Shown: positions 7,272 through 14,376 of the stretch, piece by piece
Position numbering within the stretch: position 1 is the stretch's first letter
How the letters are laid out: each line of letters opens with the position of its first letter
Origin: CAYIGN01 sp964363055
Lineage (GTDB): Bacteria; Patescibacteriota; Minisyncoccia; Sungbacterales; HO2-52-23
Assembly (NCBI GenBank): GCA_964363055.1
Contig: CAYIGN010000008.1
Location: 1-17,105 of the forward strand
Direction: 5' to 3'
Length of the DNA: 17,105 bases
The notes under the pieces: generated by a model
Database searches by the model: none
Told to the model about the DNA's origin: nothing
Seen by the model: the letters and a program-made list of their open reading frames with translations, nothing else
Translations under genes and position numbers: made by a program

Positions 7272-8159
7272 TTAGCGGGATGGTTTGATATATTCCAGCG
7301 CCTTTACGCTTGAATCGAGATGCGCCGTAGCGCTGCAGCCAGGTACCACTGTCGCAATTTCTTCCCTGCGCAAGCACCATCCTATTGCCCACTCCGCCAA
7401 ATCAACGCCTTGCGGCATCTCCTCTTGCTTGATTTTTTCTACAACCGCAAGTCGCTTTTCATCATAGTCCTCCGGCGGTCTGAAACGGCTGCTCAAATAA
7501 CCTTTAGCCAGAGGAATCCGGGCAATGATGCCGAGGTTTTCTTTCATTGCTACGGGAATAATATTTTTTTCGGCCTCGGCATTGATGCGATTATACACTG
7601 TCTGGACTGTGGCAAGCGGGAGCGCGGCAAGGGCTCCTGACAAAATCTTACCGTCCTCATCCATCAAAACATTATCTCCCAAACATATTCCTACGAAACG
7701 GATTTTTCCGGCCCCCAGAGCCGCCTCCAGTACATCCCGTATTTCGCCGGCATGGGAAAGAAAACTCTGGCCGTCGCCGGGCGCATTGATGTGCGCTTGG
7801 TAAACATCAATGTAATCCGTGCGGAGGGCTTTGAGGGACGCATCCAGTTCCTTTTCAATGATGTCTCCTTCCCATCCTCCGACCACTTCTCCTTCTCTGA
7901 CAGTGTGGCCGAACTTGGTCGCAATAATAAATTTATGCCGTTTTTTGACGAGCGCACTGCCGATCAAGCGTTCGGCGGCATGATAAAGATAACATTCGCC
8001 TGTATCAATGAAATTGATGCAGAGCTCTTCCGCCCGCGAGAGCATCTCCCCGACTTCTTCTTCGCTAAAGAAAAGGCCGCCTCTTCCGCTCCACTGATGG
8101 GTCTCGATCCCGATCGCCGAGACAGACAAATTTGTTTTTCCCAGAATTCTATATTGCAT
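7272..8159 (-). CDS. Aldo/keto reductase
   Basis: The product has 295 residues. MQYRILGKTNLSVSAIG is the usual AKR N-terminus. The catalytic tetrad is complete: D52 and Y57 (FIDTGECY), K82 (ATKFGH) and H123 (YQAHIN). The C-terminal NADPH-binding region includes GIIARIPLAKGYLS. It would reduce an aldehyde or ketone, or run in reverse, with NAD(P)H in the cytoplasm. Among SDR and epimerase genes it may act on a keto-sugar. The gene is bounded upstream by a 72-bp MITE whose end leaves a CAGGT 10 nt before the ATG, a possible SD. Downstream it is 3 bp from the GT2 gene. Before the MITE insertion its ATG would have lain 2 bp after the stop of the epimerase gene, so it belonged to that operon. Confidence 0.9.
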   Translation of the reverse strand: MQYRILGKTNLSVSAIGIETHQWSGRGGLFFSEEEVGEMLSRAEELCINFIDTGECYLYHAAERLIGSALVKKRHKFIIATKFGHTVREGEVVGGWEGDIIEKELDASLKALRTDYIDVYQAHINAPGDGQSFLSHAGEIRDVLEAALGAGKIRFVGICLGDNVLMDEDGKILSGALAALPLATVQTVYNRINAEAEKNIIPVAMKENLGIIARIPLAKGYLSSRFRPPEDYDEKRLAVVEKIKQEEMPQGVDLAEWAIGWCLRREEIATVVPGCSATAHLDSSVKALEYIKPSR

Positions 8160-8166
8160 GGCTACT

Positions 8167-8238
8167 AGACCTGTTCCGTAATAACCTTTCTACTGCAATT
8201 TCATAAGTTCGTCACCAAAATTATTACGCAACAGGTCT
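8167..8238. mobile_element. 72-bp MITE (copy A) with 18-bp TIRs and ACT target duplication
   Basis: The terminal repeats AGACCTGTTCCGTAATAA (8167-8184) and TTATTACGCAACAGGTCT (8221-8238) match in 17 of 18 positions. The trinucleotide ACT flanks the element on both sides (8164-8166 and 8239-8241), the footprint of transposition. About 37 bases of one end, including CTACTGCAATTTCA, and the other end (GTCAC..AAA..TTATT) align with the larger element at 14211-14373, so this is an internally deleted relative. There is no coding capacity. A 3-bp duplication suits some IS5-type transposases, but no such gene is in the window. Confidence 0.85.
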
Positions 8239-9313
8239 ACTGTTTTATCCATCGCAAATCATCATCAATCTTCCCCTGCTTGAACAATCTGTCAATGGTC
8301 TGAAGGCGGTAAAATTTGGGGTTCTGGAACGCGGCGCGATCAATCCTTATCTCTTCAAATTTATCGCGCGCCTCGCGCACCCCGGCCCGAACCGAATACC
8401 GGCATTCAAATTCCGGCAGATATTCTTTAATCTTCTTAAACGCCACCTTATACGATCGGGTATCCCTGCCGCTCACCCCGATCAGTTTATTCTTTATCAA
8501 TCCGCTCTCTCCCGAAGCGCCGGTCATAAATGAAACCGGAATATTCCCGCACTCCTCCGCAACAATTTTGGCGACATCAATAATTTTCATATTATTGTCC
8601 TCCCTTCCCACATTCAGCACTAAAAGATCGCCCTCCCCGTATTGAGAACCAAGCGCGCAAAGCAGCGATTCTGCGATATCGCGAACGTAGACATGCGGCC
8701 TCCAGGCCTGGCCGTCGGAATTGAGCACGATCTTTTTCTCAGCCACTGCCATGCCCACCAGCATATTAACAACAATATCAAAACGCATCCGGGGTGAGAC
8801 GCCGAAGGCCGTAGCGAATCGAAGCGCTACCGGAGAAAATGTTTTATCCGCAAGACGCCGCAGATCTCCTTCAATCTGCAACTTATTGATAGAATAGGGC
8901 GTTTGAGGATCCATCGGTGAATCTTCATCCAATAAAACATCCTTGCTTCCTTTGCCATAGACCGAACAACTCGAAGCAAAAATGAATCGAATGCCTTTAT
9001 TCTTACAAAGAAGCGCGATGTCCCGAGTATAGACGCGCGTCGGGTCATAGATTTTCTCCGCCGAAAGATTGCCGAAAGGATCATTTGATACTCCGGCCAG
9101 ATGCAGGACCGCATCCATACCTTTCAGATCATCTTCTTGGACATCGCGCGCGTCTTTAAGGATAATTTTGAATGCGGACGGCGGAAAGAGAAGCGAGTTT
9201 TTGAAAAACCCGGTATCAAGAATCGTAACGTCAAAACCGTGCTCGCTAAGATACGGCGCTATCACACTTCCCAAATAACCCAGGCCTCCGGTAATAAGAA
9301 CTTTCTGTGTCAT
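8237..9313 (-). CDS. NAD-dependent epimerase/dehydratase (extended SDR)
   Basis: The product has 358 residues from ATG 9313. It has the NAD motif ITGGLGYLGS (7-16), LHLAGVSND (70-78), catalytic Ser in FASSCSVYG (112-120) and YSINK (Y140, K144). It acts on nucleotide-sugars (GalE/RmlB/GMD-like), doing 4-oxidation followed by epimerisation or dehydration; which one is not clear. ATG 9313 is preferred over 9352 because MTQKVLITGG is the normal start. The end (LRRL..FYRLQTIDRLF..DDLRW) is an extended tail seen in some family members. The TAG stop (8237-8239) straddles the junction of MITE copy A and its target duplication. Removing the element restores TAG at the same codon, so the protein was not altered. 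It starts 10 bp after the SDR stop. Confidence 0.9.
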   Translation of the reverse strand: MTQKVLITGGLGYLGSVIAPYLSEHGFDVTILDTGFFKNSLLFPPSAFKIILKDARDVQEDDLKGMDAVLHLAGVSNDPFGNLSAEKIYDPTRVYTRDIALLCKNKGIRFIFASSCSVYGKGSKDVLLDEDSPMDPQTPYSINKLQIEGDLRRLADKTFSPVALRFATAFGVSPRMRFDIVVNMLVGMAVAEKKIVLNSDGQAWRPHVYVRDIAESLLCALGSQYGEGDLLVLNVGREDNNMKIIDVAKIVAEECGNIPVSFMTGASGESGLIKNKLIGVSGRDTRSYKVAFKKIKEYLPEFECRYSVRAGVREARDKFEEIRIDRAAFQNPKFYRLQTIDRLFKQGKIDDDLRWIKQ

Positions 9314-9323
9314 GTAAACTATC

Positions 9324-10148
9324 TTAAATTGTCTGCGCCAAAAATCCTCCATCCACCGCGATATCTATTCCAGTAACAAAGCTGCTCGAGCGGGAACTTG
9401 CGAGGAAGATCACAGCGCCCACCAACTCCTCCGGCTCGCCAAAACGAGCCATAGGAGTATGCCTGAAAATAGCTTGGGCCCGCGGACCCGGCGTGCCGTC
9501 TTCATTGATAAGCAGACGGCGATTGTATTCGGCCGGGATCCAGCCGGGAGTAATGCTGTTAACGCGAACTCCATTGCCCGCCCACTCGCGAGCAAGATAT
9601 TTGGTAATACTCAAGATCACGGCTTTGGACGCCGAATAAGCGACCATGCGCGCCACCGGAATATGACCGGTGACGCTGGCAAAATTGATAATACTGCCTC
9701 TTCTTCGCTTACACATCGCCGCTCCAAATTCCTGACAGGGCAGGAGAATTCCTCCGCCGACATTGAGTTCAAAATGTTTTTGCCAGTCATTGAGCTTGAT
9801 TGATTCAAAGGGATGATCCGGCGTGACTGTAACCGCAGGGTCATTGCCTCCGGCCGCGTTCACTAGAATCGCAGCGGCTCCAAACTCTTTCTCAATTTTA
9901 AGACGCGCCGCATGGAGCGACCTAGACGAAGTGGCATCAGCCGGGAAAAACCCGGCCCTACCTCCCCCTTTTACGATTGCCTTTACACATTGCTCTCCCC
10001 GCTCGCTGTGCCGCCCCACAATCGCCACTCGCGCCCCGGCACTTGCCAATCCCTTGGCAATCGCGCCGCCGAGCATCCCTGTCCCTCCGACCACAACCGC
10101 GACCTCGTCCGTGAGGTCAAACAAAGTATCAGTTGATTTATCTTTCAT
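9324..10148 (-). CDS. Short-chain dehydrogenase/reductase (classical SDR)
   Basis: The product has 274 residues. The cofactor motif is VVGGTGMLGGAIA (19-31), the NAAGG motif is at 97-101, catalytic Ser is in FASVTG (S158), and YSASK supplies Y171 and K175. The C-terminus (FLASSRSSSFVTG..VDGGF) is the standard classical-SDR end. The insert NDPAVTVTPDHPFESI after NAAGG resembles what I recall of D-mannonate or fructuronate oxidoreductase-type SDRs, so a sugar-acid or keto-sugar substrate is likely but unproven. The enzyme is cytoplasmic and NAD(P)-dependent. The gene begins 5 bp after the stop of the hypothetical gene and ends 10 bp before the epimerase gene. It has the complete catalytic set and no sign of damage. 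Confidence 0.92.
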   Translation of the reverse strand: MKDKSTDTLFDLTDEVAVVVGGTGMLGGAIAKGLASAGARVAIVGRHSERGEQCVKAIVKGGGRAGFFPADATSSRSLHAARLKIEKEFGAAAILVNAAGGNDPAVTVTPDHPFESIKLNDWQKHFELNVGGGILLPCQEFGAAMCKRRRGSIINFASVTGHIPVARMVAYSASKAVILSITKYLAREWAGNGVRVNSITPGWIPAEYNRRLLINEDGTPGPRAQAIFRHTPMARFGEPEELVGAVIFLASSRSSSFVTGIDIAVDGGFLAQTI

Positions 10149-10153
10149 AGAGA

Positions 10154-10885
10154 TTATCGGGCAAGCACTTCTCTTGATCGCATCCTCTGATTTTTTTCAT
10201 GAGGTGAACACCAATGAATCTTAAGCTCACCCTTATGGCTTATGGCTGTTGGCACGCGGCCGTCTTTATAGCGCGAACCTGCGCACATGGTTATGTCCTT
10301 AACATCCATTAGCTTACCGGTCTCAGTAAAATATTTGAGTTGGCAGAGCATGTATTCAAGCAGAGTAATATTTTTGATTTTCTTTTTCCGTAATTCATCA
10401 GCCGATAAGTCGGAGAGCTCGACATCCGGCTCGCTGCCGCCCCGCGCAAGAACCGCGTATGTCCGGTCCGGTACCCTCTCATTTTTGGAGACGTCCCGGT
10501 CCAAGTTTATGAAGTGGCGCACGCAAGGGAAATGCGCCGCGCAAACCGCATATACCCGGTCCGGGGCGAGTCCTTTTGCAACAACAATGATTCGATCAAA
10601 TCCTGATGGCGCCTTTGGGATTTTTATCCCCACACCTTCCAGAATACTCTGGGGTCTCTTGCCCCCACACCAAATTTTGGTGTGGGGGTGCACCGCAGGG
10701 ATGAATGGCGGTTTCAAATCCTTCCCGCTGGGTCCAATACCCCGCGGGAAGGTGTGGGGATTTATTTTCTCGACCGGAAGCGCCGCACCAAAAACCTTCT
10801 GATAAAAAAACGCCCATTCCTTGAGTTCCCGTTCCGGCCAAGGCCGGCGCGGAGATGCACCCCGATTCCTCCCCTGCTTTTTCAT
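10154..10885 (-). CDS. Hypothetical protein carrying a 46-codon palindromic insertion
   Basis: The product has 243 residues and I cannot assign a function. The conserved-looking parts are WAFFYQKVFGA (24-34), APSGFDRIIVVAKGL (92-106), DRTYAVLARGG and the C-terminal ITMCAGSRYKDGRVPTA. From memory this resembles a hypothetical family recurring in CPR genomes; that needs a search. No membrane segment or signal peptide is seen. Residues 42-87 (NPHTFPRG..EGVGI) are Pro/Gly/His-rich and foreign in composition. They are encoded by the palindromic element at 10627-10760 plus one copy of a 4-bp duplication. Deleting those 46 codons gives VEKIKIPKAPSGFDR with the frame intact. The gene is divergent from the FkbM gene and ends 5 bp before the SDR start. 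The start at 10885 is the first ATG of the frame and has no SD. Confidence 0.6.
   Translation of the reverse strand: MKKQGRNRGASPRRPWPERELKEWAFFYQKVFGAALPVEKINPHTFPRGIGPSGKDLKPPFIPAVHPHTKIWCGGKRPQSILEGVGIKIPKAPSGFDRIIVVAKGLAPDRVYAVCAAHFPCVRHFINLDRDVSKNERVPDRTYAVLARGGSEPDVELSDLSADELRKKKIKNITLLEYMLCQLKYFTETGKLMDVKDITMCAGSRYKDGRVPTAISHKGELKIHWCSPHEKNQRMRSREVLAR
10627..10760. mobile_element. 134-bp palindromic element inserted in frame in a CDS
   Basis: The ends TCCCCACACCTTCC (10627-10640) and GGAAGGTGTGGGGA (10747-10760) are exact inverted repeats. TTTA lies directly outside each end (10623-10626 and 10761-10764), a candidate target duplication. Inside are a 13-bp palindrome with a 1-nt centre (10662-10688, CCCCCACACCAAA and its complement), a hairpin at 10639-10652 (CCAGA/TCTGG) and a hairpin at 10720-10752 (CCTTCCCGC/GCGGGAAGG). 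Element plus one duplication is 138 bp, exactly 46 codons, and has no stop in the host frame. No transposase is present. Confidence 0.75.
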
Positions 10886-10931
10886 AACTATACAACGATG
10901 GGTTTCAAAATCCAGTTTTTACCTCGCCTCG

Positions 10932-10960
10932 TTGACAAAGACGGCGTCAAAACCTATAAT
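10932..10960 (+). promoter_or_regulatory. Consensus sigma70-type promoter of the FkbM gene
   Basis: TTGACA (10932-10937), a 17-bp spacer, and TATAAT (10955-10960). Both hexamers match the consensus perfectly. The ATG at 10967 begins 7 nt after the end of the -10 box, so transcription should start at or very near the start codon, giving a leaderless mRNA. This is the main reason for rejecting upstream starts for the FkbM gene. Confidence 0.8.
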
Positions 10961-10966
10961 GCGGCG

Positions 10967-11773
10967 ATGATGCGTATACTTTCAAAACTTTCGAAATTTA
11001 TTAAATTTCATCTTCTGCTCTGGCTGCCCTTGCCCCTGCGTAAACGCCTTCCGAGGCAGTGGCGAAAAGTGTTTAAACAATCGCGATGGGTATGGAAGAA
11101 AACAAGGATCGGAAAAAAATATTTTTTGGTCAACATCTCCGAGCGAAAAAGGGTTAATTGGTACTTCAATGAGGTGAGTGAGGAGAAAGAGTTCAATGTG
11201 ATTGCCTCACACCTTACTCGAGATTCAGTATTTTTTGATGTGGGAGCGCACATTGGCCTTTTTAGCATTTTTGCAGCGGATCTTTGTTCATCGGTTCACG
11301 CTTTTGAGCCGGCGGAGGAGATCTTTTATTATCTAAAATACAACATCCGTTTGAATAACCGTGCGGACACAATAGTGGCGAATCGGCTCGCGCTTTCGGA
11401 TCGAGAAGGCAGTTCGCCTTTATACATCTATGATACGACGGTATTTTCCAGCCTCTCCCATAATCCGATGCGAGGAAAGATTGTCAAAAAAGAGAAGGTG
11501 CTCACTGCTACTCTTGATTCATATTGCGAGAAATATGGGATTATTCCGACCTTTATCAAAATTGACGTTGAGGGATTTGAGGGGCATGTCTTACGAGGCG
11601 GCATGAGAACACTCACTCATCACTCGCCTGCGATTCTTTGTGAACTCGATGAGCAAAACTACAGTTCATTGGGATTCAAAATCGTCGAGCTGCGCCGATT
11701 TTTAAGCTCTCTGGGATATCAAGAAGCGCAACAAGTCAACTCTATTAATTTTCTTTTCACGAAAGAGGGGTGA
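10967..11773 (+). CDS. FkbM-family methyltransferase
   Basis: The product has 268 residues from ATG 10967. SAM-binding motif I is VFFDVGAHIGLFS (88-100), the acidic post-I motif is HAFEPAEE (111-118), the YNIRLNN helix follows, and the family signature FIKIDVEGFEGHVLRGG is at 196-212. FkbM proteins O-methylate hydroxyls, often on sugars or polyketides. Residues 10-25 (KFIKFHLLLWLPLPLR) are hydrophobic and basic and may attach it loosely to the membrane. The frame is open back to 10682, and ATG 10898 would give 291 residues. However, the perfect promoter lies inside that extension, and the extension overlaps the divergent gene and its insertion element. No SD precedes 10967, consistent with leaderless initiation. 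It converges on the polymerase/ligase gene with a 58-bp gap. Confidence 0.88.
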   Translation: MMRILSKLSKFIKFHLLLWLPLPLRKRLPRQWRKVFKQSRWVWKKTRIGKKYFLVNISERKRVNWYFNEVSEEKEFNVIASHLTRDSVFFDVGAHIGLFSIFAADLCSSVHAFEPAEEIFYYLKYNIRLNNRADTIVANRLALSDREGSSPLYIYDTTVFSSLSHNPMRGKIVKKEKVLTATLDSYCEKYGIIPTFIKIDVEGFEGHVLRGGMRTLTHHSPAILCELDEQNYSSLGFKIVELRRFLSSLGYQEAQQVNSINFLFTKEG

Positions 11774-11831
11774 AGACGCGAAATATTCCGGATTGCGCGG
11801 ATGTTGGTGAATGCGGATACCCCAGACCGGC

Positions 11832-14117
11832 TTATTTCTCTGGACTGCATTGATCATTCGGGCGGCGCCCCGCCGTGATTTCTTTGATGCAGAATTCAAC
11901 CCGTTCTCTGAGTTCGGGGTATTTTTCAGCCGTACGCCGAAGGATAGTGAACGTTTCATCGGGTTCTTTAGTGGCCTCGAGATGCGCCAGCGCAAGCCCA
12001 AAATTATAATCCGTGGTGTCTGGATATAAACGTACCGCTTCTTTCCATTGTTCAAGCGCCTGATCATATTCTCCCGTGTCGCGATATGCCGCGATGAGAC
12101 GTCCATTCGGATAATGAATATTGCCAAATCGCTCTTTCTGCAATTTGTGGACCATTTCAATTTCTTTGTTATAGATCAAAGCAATAGTATACGCGTAGTA
12201 TGCGTCCGCAAATGACGGCTCGAGTTCGTATGCGATTCGAGCGGCTTCTTTTGTTTTTTCTATTTCGTTCAGAGCGAAATATGCCGTTGCTATTTCAAAA
12301 TAAATGTGCTGTTTACCGGGGGATAATTGGCGCGCCTTTTCAAGCTGCACAAGAGCATCTTGGGGAAATTCAATACTATTCAAGAACGTTCCGAAAAGGA
12401 GGTACTCACGAGCATCATCGGGAGTAGCCGCTAACTGTTTTTTGTATTCTTGAAGAGTGAGGGTTAGAAAATCCTGCTTGAGTTGTTTGGGAGCTTCGTT
12501 TGCTCGCATAAGAGAGAGGGTCTTGAACAAAAGCTGCCCCCTTATCTCTGGTGTACCAAACGACCGATACTCAAGGATCTTTCTGAAATATTCAAGATTT
12601 ATCTCCGGTCCTTCTTGATACGAATTGATCGCATTGACAAGTCCTGCGGCCGCACGAAGTGCGGGTACGTTAAGAAAATATACGCCGGTGATTGTCGCAA
12701 TAGCTATAAGCGGGGTCGCGTACAGAGCCCCCCGCGGATGAAACGAGAGAGTTTTTGATTCCCCAAGCTTTTGGGGGTAGAAAAACGTTGAAACCATATT
12801 CATGTCCACATACGCGATAAAGGAGAAGAAAAAAATGTAACTTAAGAGATTGTCGAACACAAAAAGATTCTGCACCGCGTAGGCAACCAGCAAACCCGTA
12901 AGAATGCTTCGTTCCGGGACGGAAAAAAGAGGCATAGACTCTTGGAATGAGCCGGTATTTTGTTTTTGAGACATCCCTATAAACCGATGTGTCGCCAGAA
13001 TACTTTTGCCGCGCCATAAGGCGAAAAACGTATACCCGTAGAGCGCGCAATAACCCGCAAGTCCCAAAACACCTCCGACAATAAGCCAATCAAAGAAAAT
13101 ATTGTGCGTGCGATCAAACCATTGCTCTTGAGCGTACATCTTGGGATCGTAATACTTGTTGAAAACGTAATTAAAGTTTTCCTGACCCCATCCCAATAAG
13201 GGTCGTTCCTTAAGCCCTTGCCATGCGATATTCCATAGGGATAGTCGTGGTCCGGCTTGTGCGGACGATATTGAAGAAAACCTCGCCAACGGCGTTGATC
13301 TGCGTATCAGGGCGGTATCCTTAAAAACGAAAAGTAGGGTTATACCGATACCAAATACAAGAAAACCCGCAAGTGCGATTTTGCGGAGCGACTTCATGTC
13401 GTGTTTCATGAGCAGAATGATACATCCGAAGGTTAGAAAACCGGAAAAAACTCCAAGCAGCGCGCCTCGCGTAGCAGTTTCATATAATGTAAGCATCTGA
13501 AGAACGCTAAAGGCACTGTATACATACTTCATGGGGCGTGAACGATCCTCGCGAATCAAAAGAAAGAGCGTCAAAAAAATATGGATCAGCATATAGGTAG
13601 CGAGATAGGAAGCGTTGCCAACGGTTGCTTCCACCCGGCTGGCACTTTGATAAATCGCGGATATACCCGCGAGCTGAAAGATGCTATGAAATGACACCGC
13701 AATGCTCACTCCTATGGAGGTCTGAAAAAAACGAATCCATAATTTTTGAGTGGACAGCACGGTGCTTGCAATAAGAAAATAGCCAAAGAGATGGAGAAGA
13801 GTGATGTACCCTTCCATCCGTTCAAAACTACTCCAAAAACTCTTGAAAGGATCGGGACTCAGAATATCGGCAATCCCAATGATCCCAAGGAAAATAACGA
13901 GAAGCCACGTAAACCAAGTAGCGCGGGGCCGATAGAGGGGTGATGCAATGGCGAGAGCAACCCATCCGCCAAAAGCGAGCTCAACAAGAATACGAAAAAT
14001 AAAATTCTTTCCGGTGATATACGGAAAGAAAAGGCTCGTCGTAACAACGAGGGGAATAAAAGGAATAATAAAGATGAGGGTAAGGACAAAAGAGCAAAGA
14101 ATGCGGGTAAACTTCAT
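11832..14117 (-). CDS. O-antigen ligase/polymerase-like membrane protein (Wzy_C/WaaL) with C-terminal TPR domain
   Basis: The product has 761 residues from ATG 14117. About residues 5-480 are a polytopic membrane region with around a dozen hydrophobic segments (for example CSFVLTLIFIIPFIPLVV, GGVLGLAGYCALYGYTFFAL). The Wzy_C/O-antigen ligase signature RLSLWNIAWQGLKERPLLGW followed by GQENF lies at about 291-315, with the outside-loop sequence WFDRTHNIFFDWLIVGG just after. Residues about 565-736 hold several TPR-like helical repeats (QDALVQLEKARQLSPG, ALEQWKEAVRLYPD). Such proteins transfer lipid-linked glycan onto an acceptor, or polymerise repeat units, at the outer face of the membrane; a protein O-oligosaccharyltransferase is also possible. 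The TPRs may bind partners. ATG 14117 lies 7 bp after a TATAAT box. The track-style extension upstream (to 14189) is polar and unlike a membrane protein start. Confidence 0.85.
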   Translation of the reverse strand: MKFTRILCSFVLTLIFIIPFIPLVVTTSLFFPYITGKNFIFRILVELAFGGWVALAIASPLYRPRATWFTWLLVIFLGIIGIADILSPDPFKSFWSSFERMEGYITLLHLFGYFLIASTVLSTQKLWIRFFQTSIGVSIAVSFHSIFQLAGISAIYQSASRVEATVGNASYLATYMLIHIFLTLFLLIREDRSRPMKYVYSAFSVLQMLTLYETATRGALLGVFSGFLTFGCIILLMKHDMKSLRKIALAGFLVFGIGITLLFVFKDTALIRRSTPLARFSSISSAQAGPRLSLWNIAWQGLKERPLLGWGQENFNYVFNKYYDPKMYAQEQWFDRTHNIFFDWLIVGGVLGLAGYCALYGYTFFALWRGKSILATHRFIGMSQKQNTGSFQESMPLFSVPERSILTGLLVAYAVQNLFVFDNLLSYIFFFSFIAYVDMNMVSTFFYPQKLGESKTLSFHPRGALYATPLIAIATITGVYFLNVPALRAAAGLVNAINSYQEGPEINLEYFRKILEYRSFGTPEIRGQLLFKTLSLMRANEAPKQLKQDFLTLTLQEYKKQLAATPDDAREYLLFGTFLNSIEFPQDALVQLEKARQLSPGKQHIYFEIATAYFALNEIEKTKEAARIAYELEPSFADAYYAYTIALIYNKEIEMVHKLQKERFGNIHYPNGRLIAAYRDTGEYDQALEQWKEAVRLYPDTTDYNFGLALAHLEATKEPDETFTILRRTAEKYPELRERVEFCIKEITAGRRPNDQCSPEK

Positions 14118-14124
14118 AACCACC

Positions 14125-14152
14125 ATTATAACCAAAACCTCCCTACATGCAA
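14125..14152 (-). promoter_or_regulatory. Promoter of the ligase/polymerase gene, leaderless-type spacing
   Basis: On the minus strand a perfect -10 box TATAAT (14130-14125) lies 7 nt before ATG 14117. A weak -35 candidate TTGCAT (14152-14147) is 16 bp upstream and matches only 3 of 6 bases. The spacing places the transcription start at or beside the ATG, as for the FkbM gene. Confidence 0.6.
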
Positions 14153-14174
14153 TGGACCGTGAGTTAAGAATGAG

Positions 14175-14203
14175 TTGCCGTTGACGCATTCATATAGTAC
14201 AAT
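14175..14203 (+). promoter_or_regulatory. Promoter of the epimerase-transketolase operon, upstream of a MITE
   Basis: TTGCCG (14175-14180), a 17-bp spacer and TACAAT (14198-14203). They match the sigma70 hexamers in 4 of 6 and 5 of 6 positions. Seven bases later comes the left edge of MITE copy B. Removing the element would place the operon ATG 7 nt after the -10 box, the same leaderless geometry as the two other promoters in this window. Confidence 0.55.
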
Positions 14204-14210
14204 CTTCATA

Positions 14211-14373
14211 AGACCTTTTGCACAATAAGCTTTCGTGACTAAATTTCAGAATTTTGAGCGAAAATCGTGAAGGACGAGGCGGCCTACTTGGCTAAAGTAA
14301 GGCAACGTGGTCCTCGGCGATTTGCAGCCAAAATTCTGAAATTGCAGTAGAAATGTTATTGTGCAAGAGGTCT
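14211..14373. mobile_element. 163-bp MITE (copy B) with 18-bp TIRs and ATA target duplication
   Basis: AGACCTTTTGCACAATAA (14211-14228) and TTATTGTGCAAGAGGTCT (14356-14373) match in 17 of 18 positions, and the odd pair becomes a G-U wobble in RNA. ATA flanks both ends (14208-14210, 14374-14376). An inner perfect repeat ATTTCAGAATTTTG / CAAAATTCTGAAAT and a GC-rich apical stem around 14274-14317 make the whole element a long hairpin. It shares both ends with MITE copy A (8167-8238). There is no ORF of note; mobilisation in trans by a TIR-recognising transposase elsewhere is inferred. Confidence 0.87.
14367..14371 (+). promoter_or_regulatory. Shine-Dalgarno supplied by the MITE end
   Basis: GAGGT at 14367-14371, within the right terminal repeat of MITE copy B, lies 5 nt before ATG 14377. 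It can pair with the ACCUC part of the 16S anti-SD. In the folded element it pairs with the left terminal repeat, so it could be masked. Confidence 0.55.
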
Positions 14374-14376
14374 ATA

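Noticed and set aside
10682..10966. Longer FkbM start at 10682 or 10898
   Set aside because: 10682 begins inside the palindromic insertion and overlaps the divergent gene. 10898 would include the consensus promoter hexamers in coding sequence. ATG 10967 gives a normal FkbM N-terminus.
11774..11831. Shared terminator between the convergent FkbM and ligase genes
   Set aside because: No stem with a T tract is visible in the 58 bp gap on either strand.
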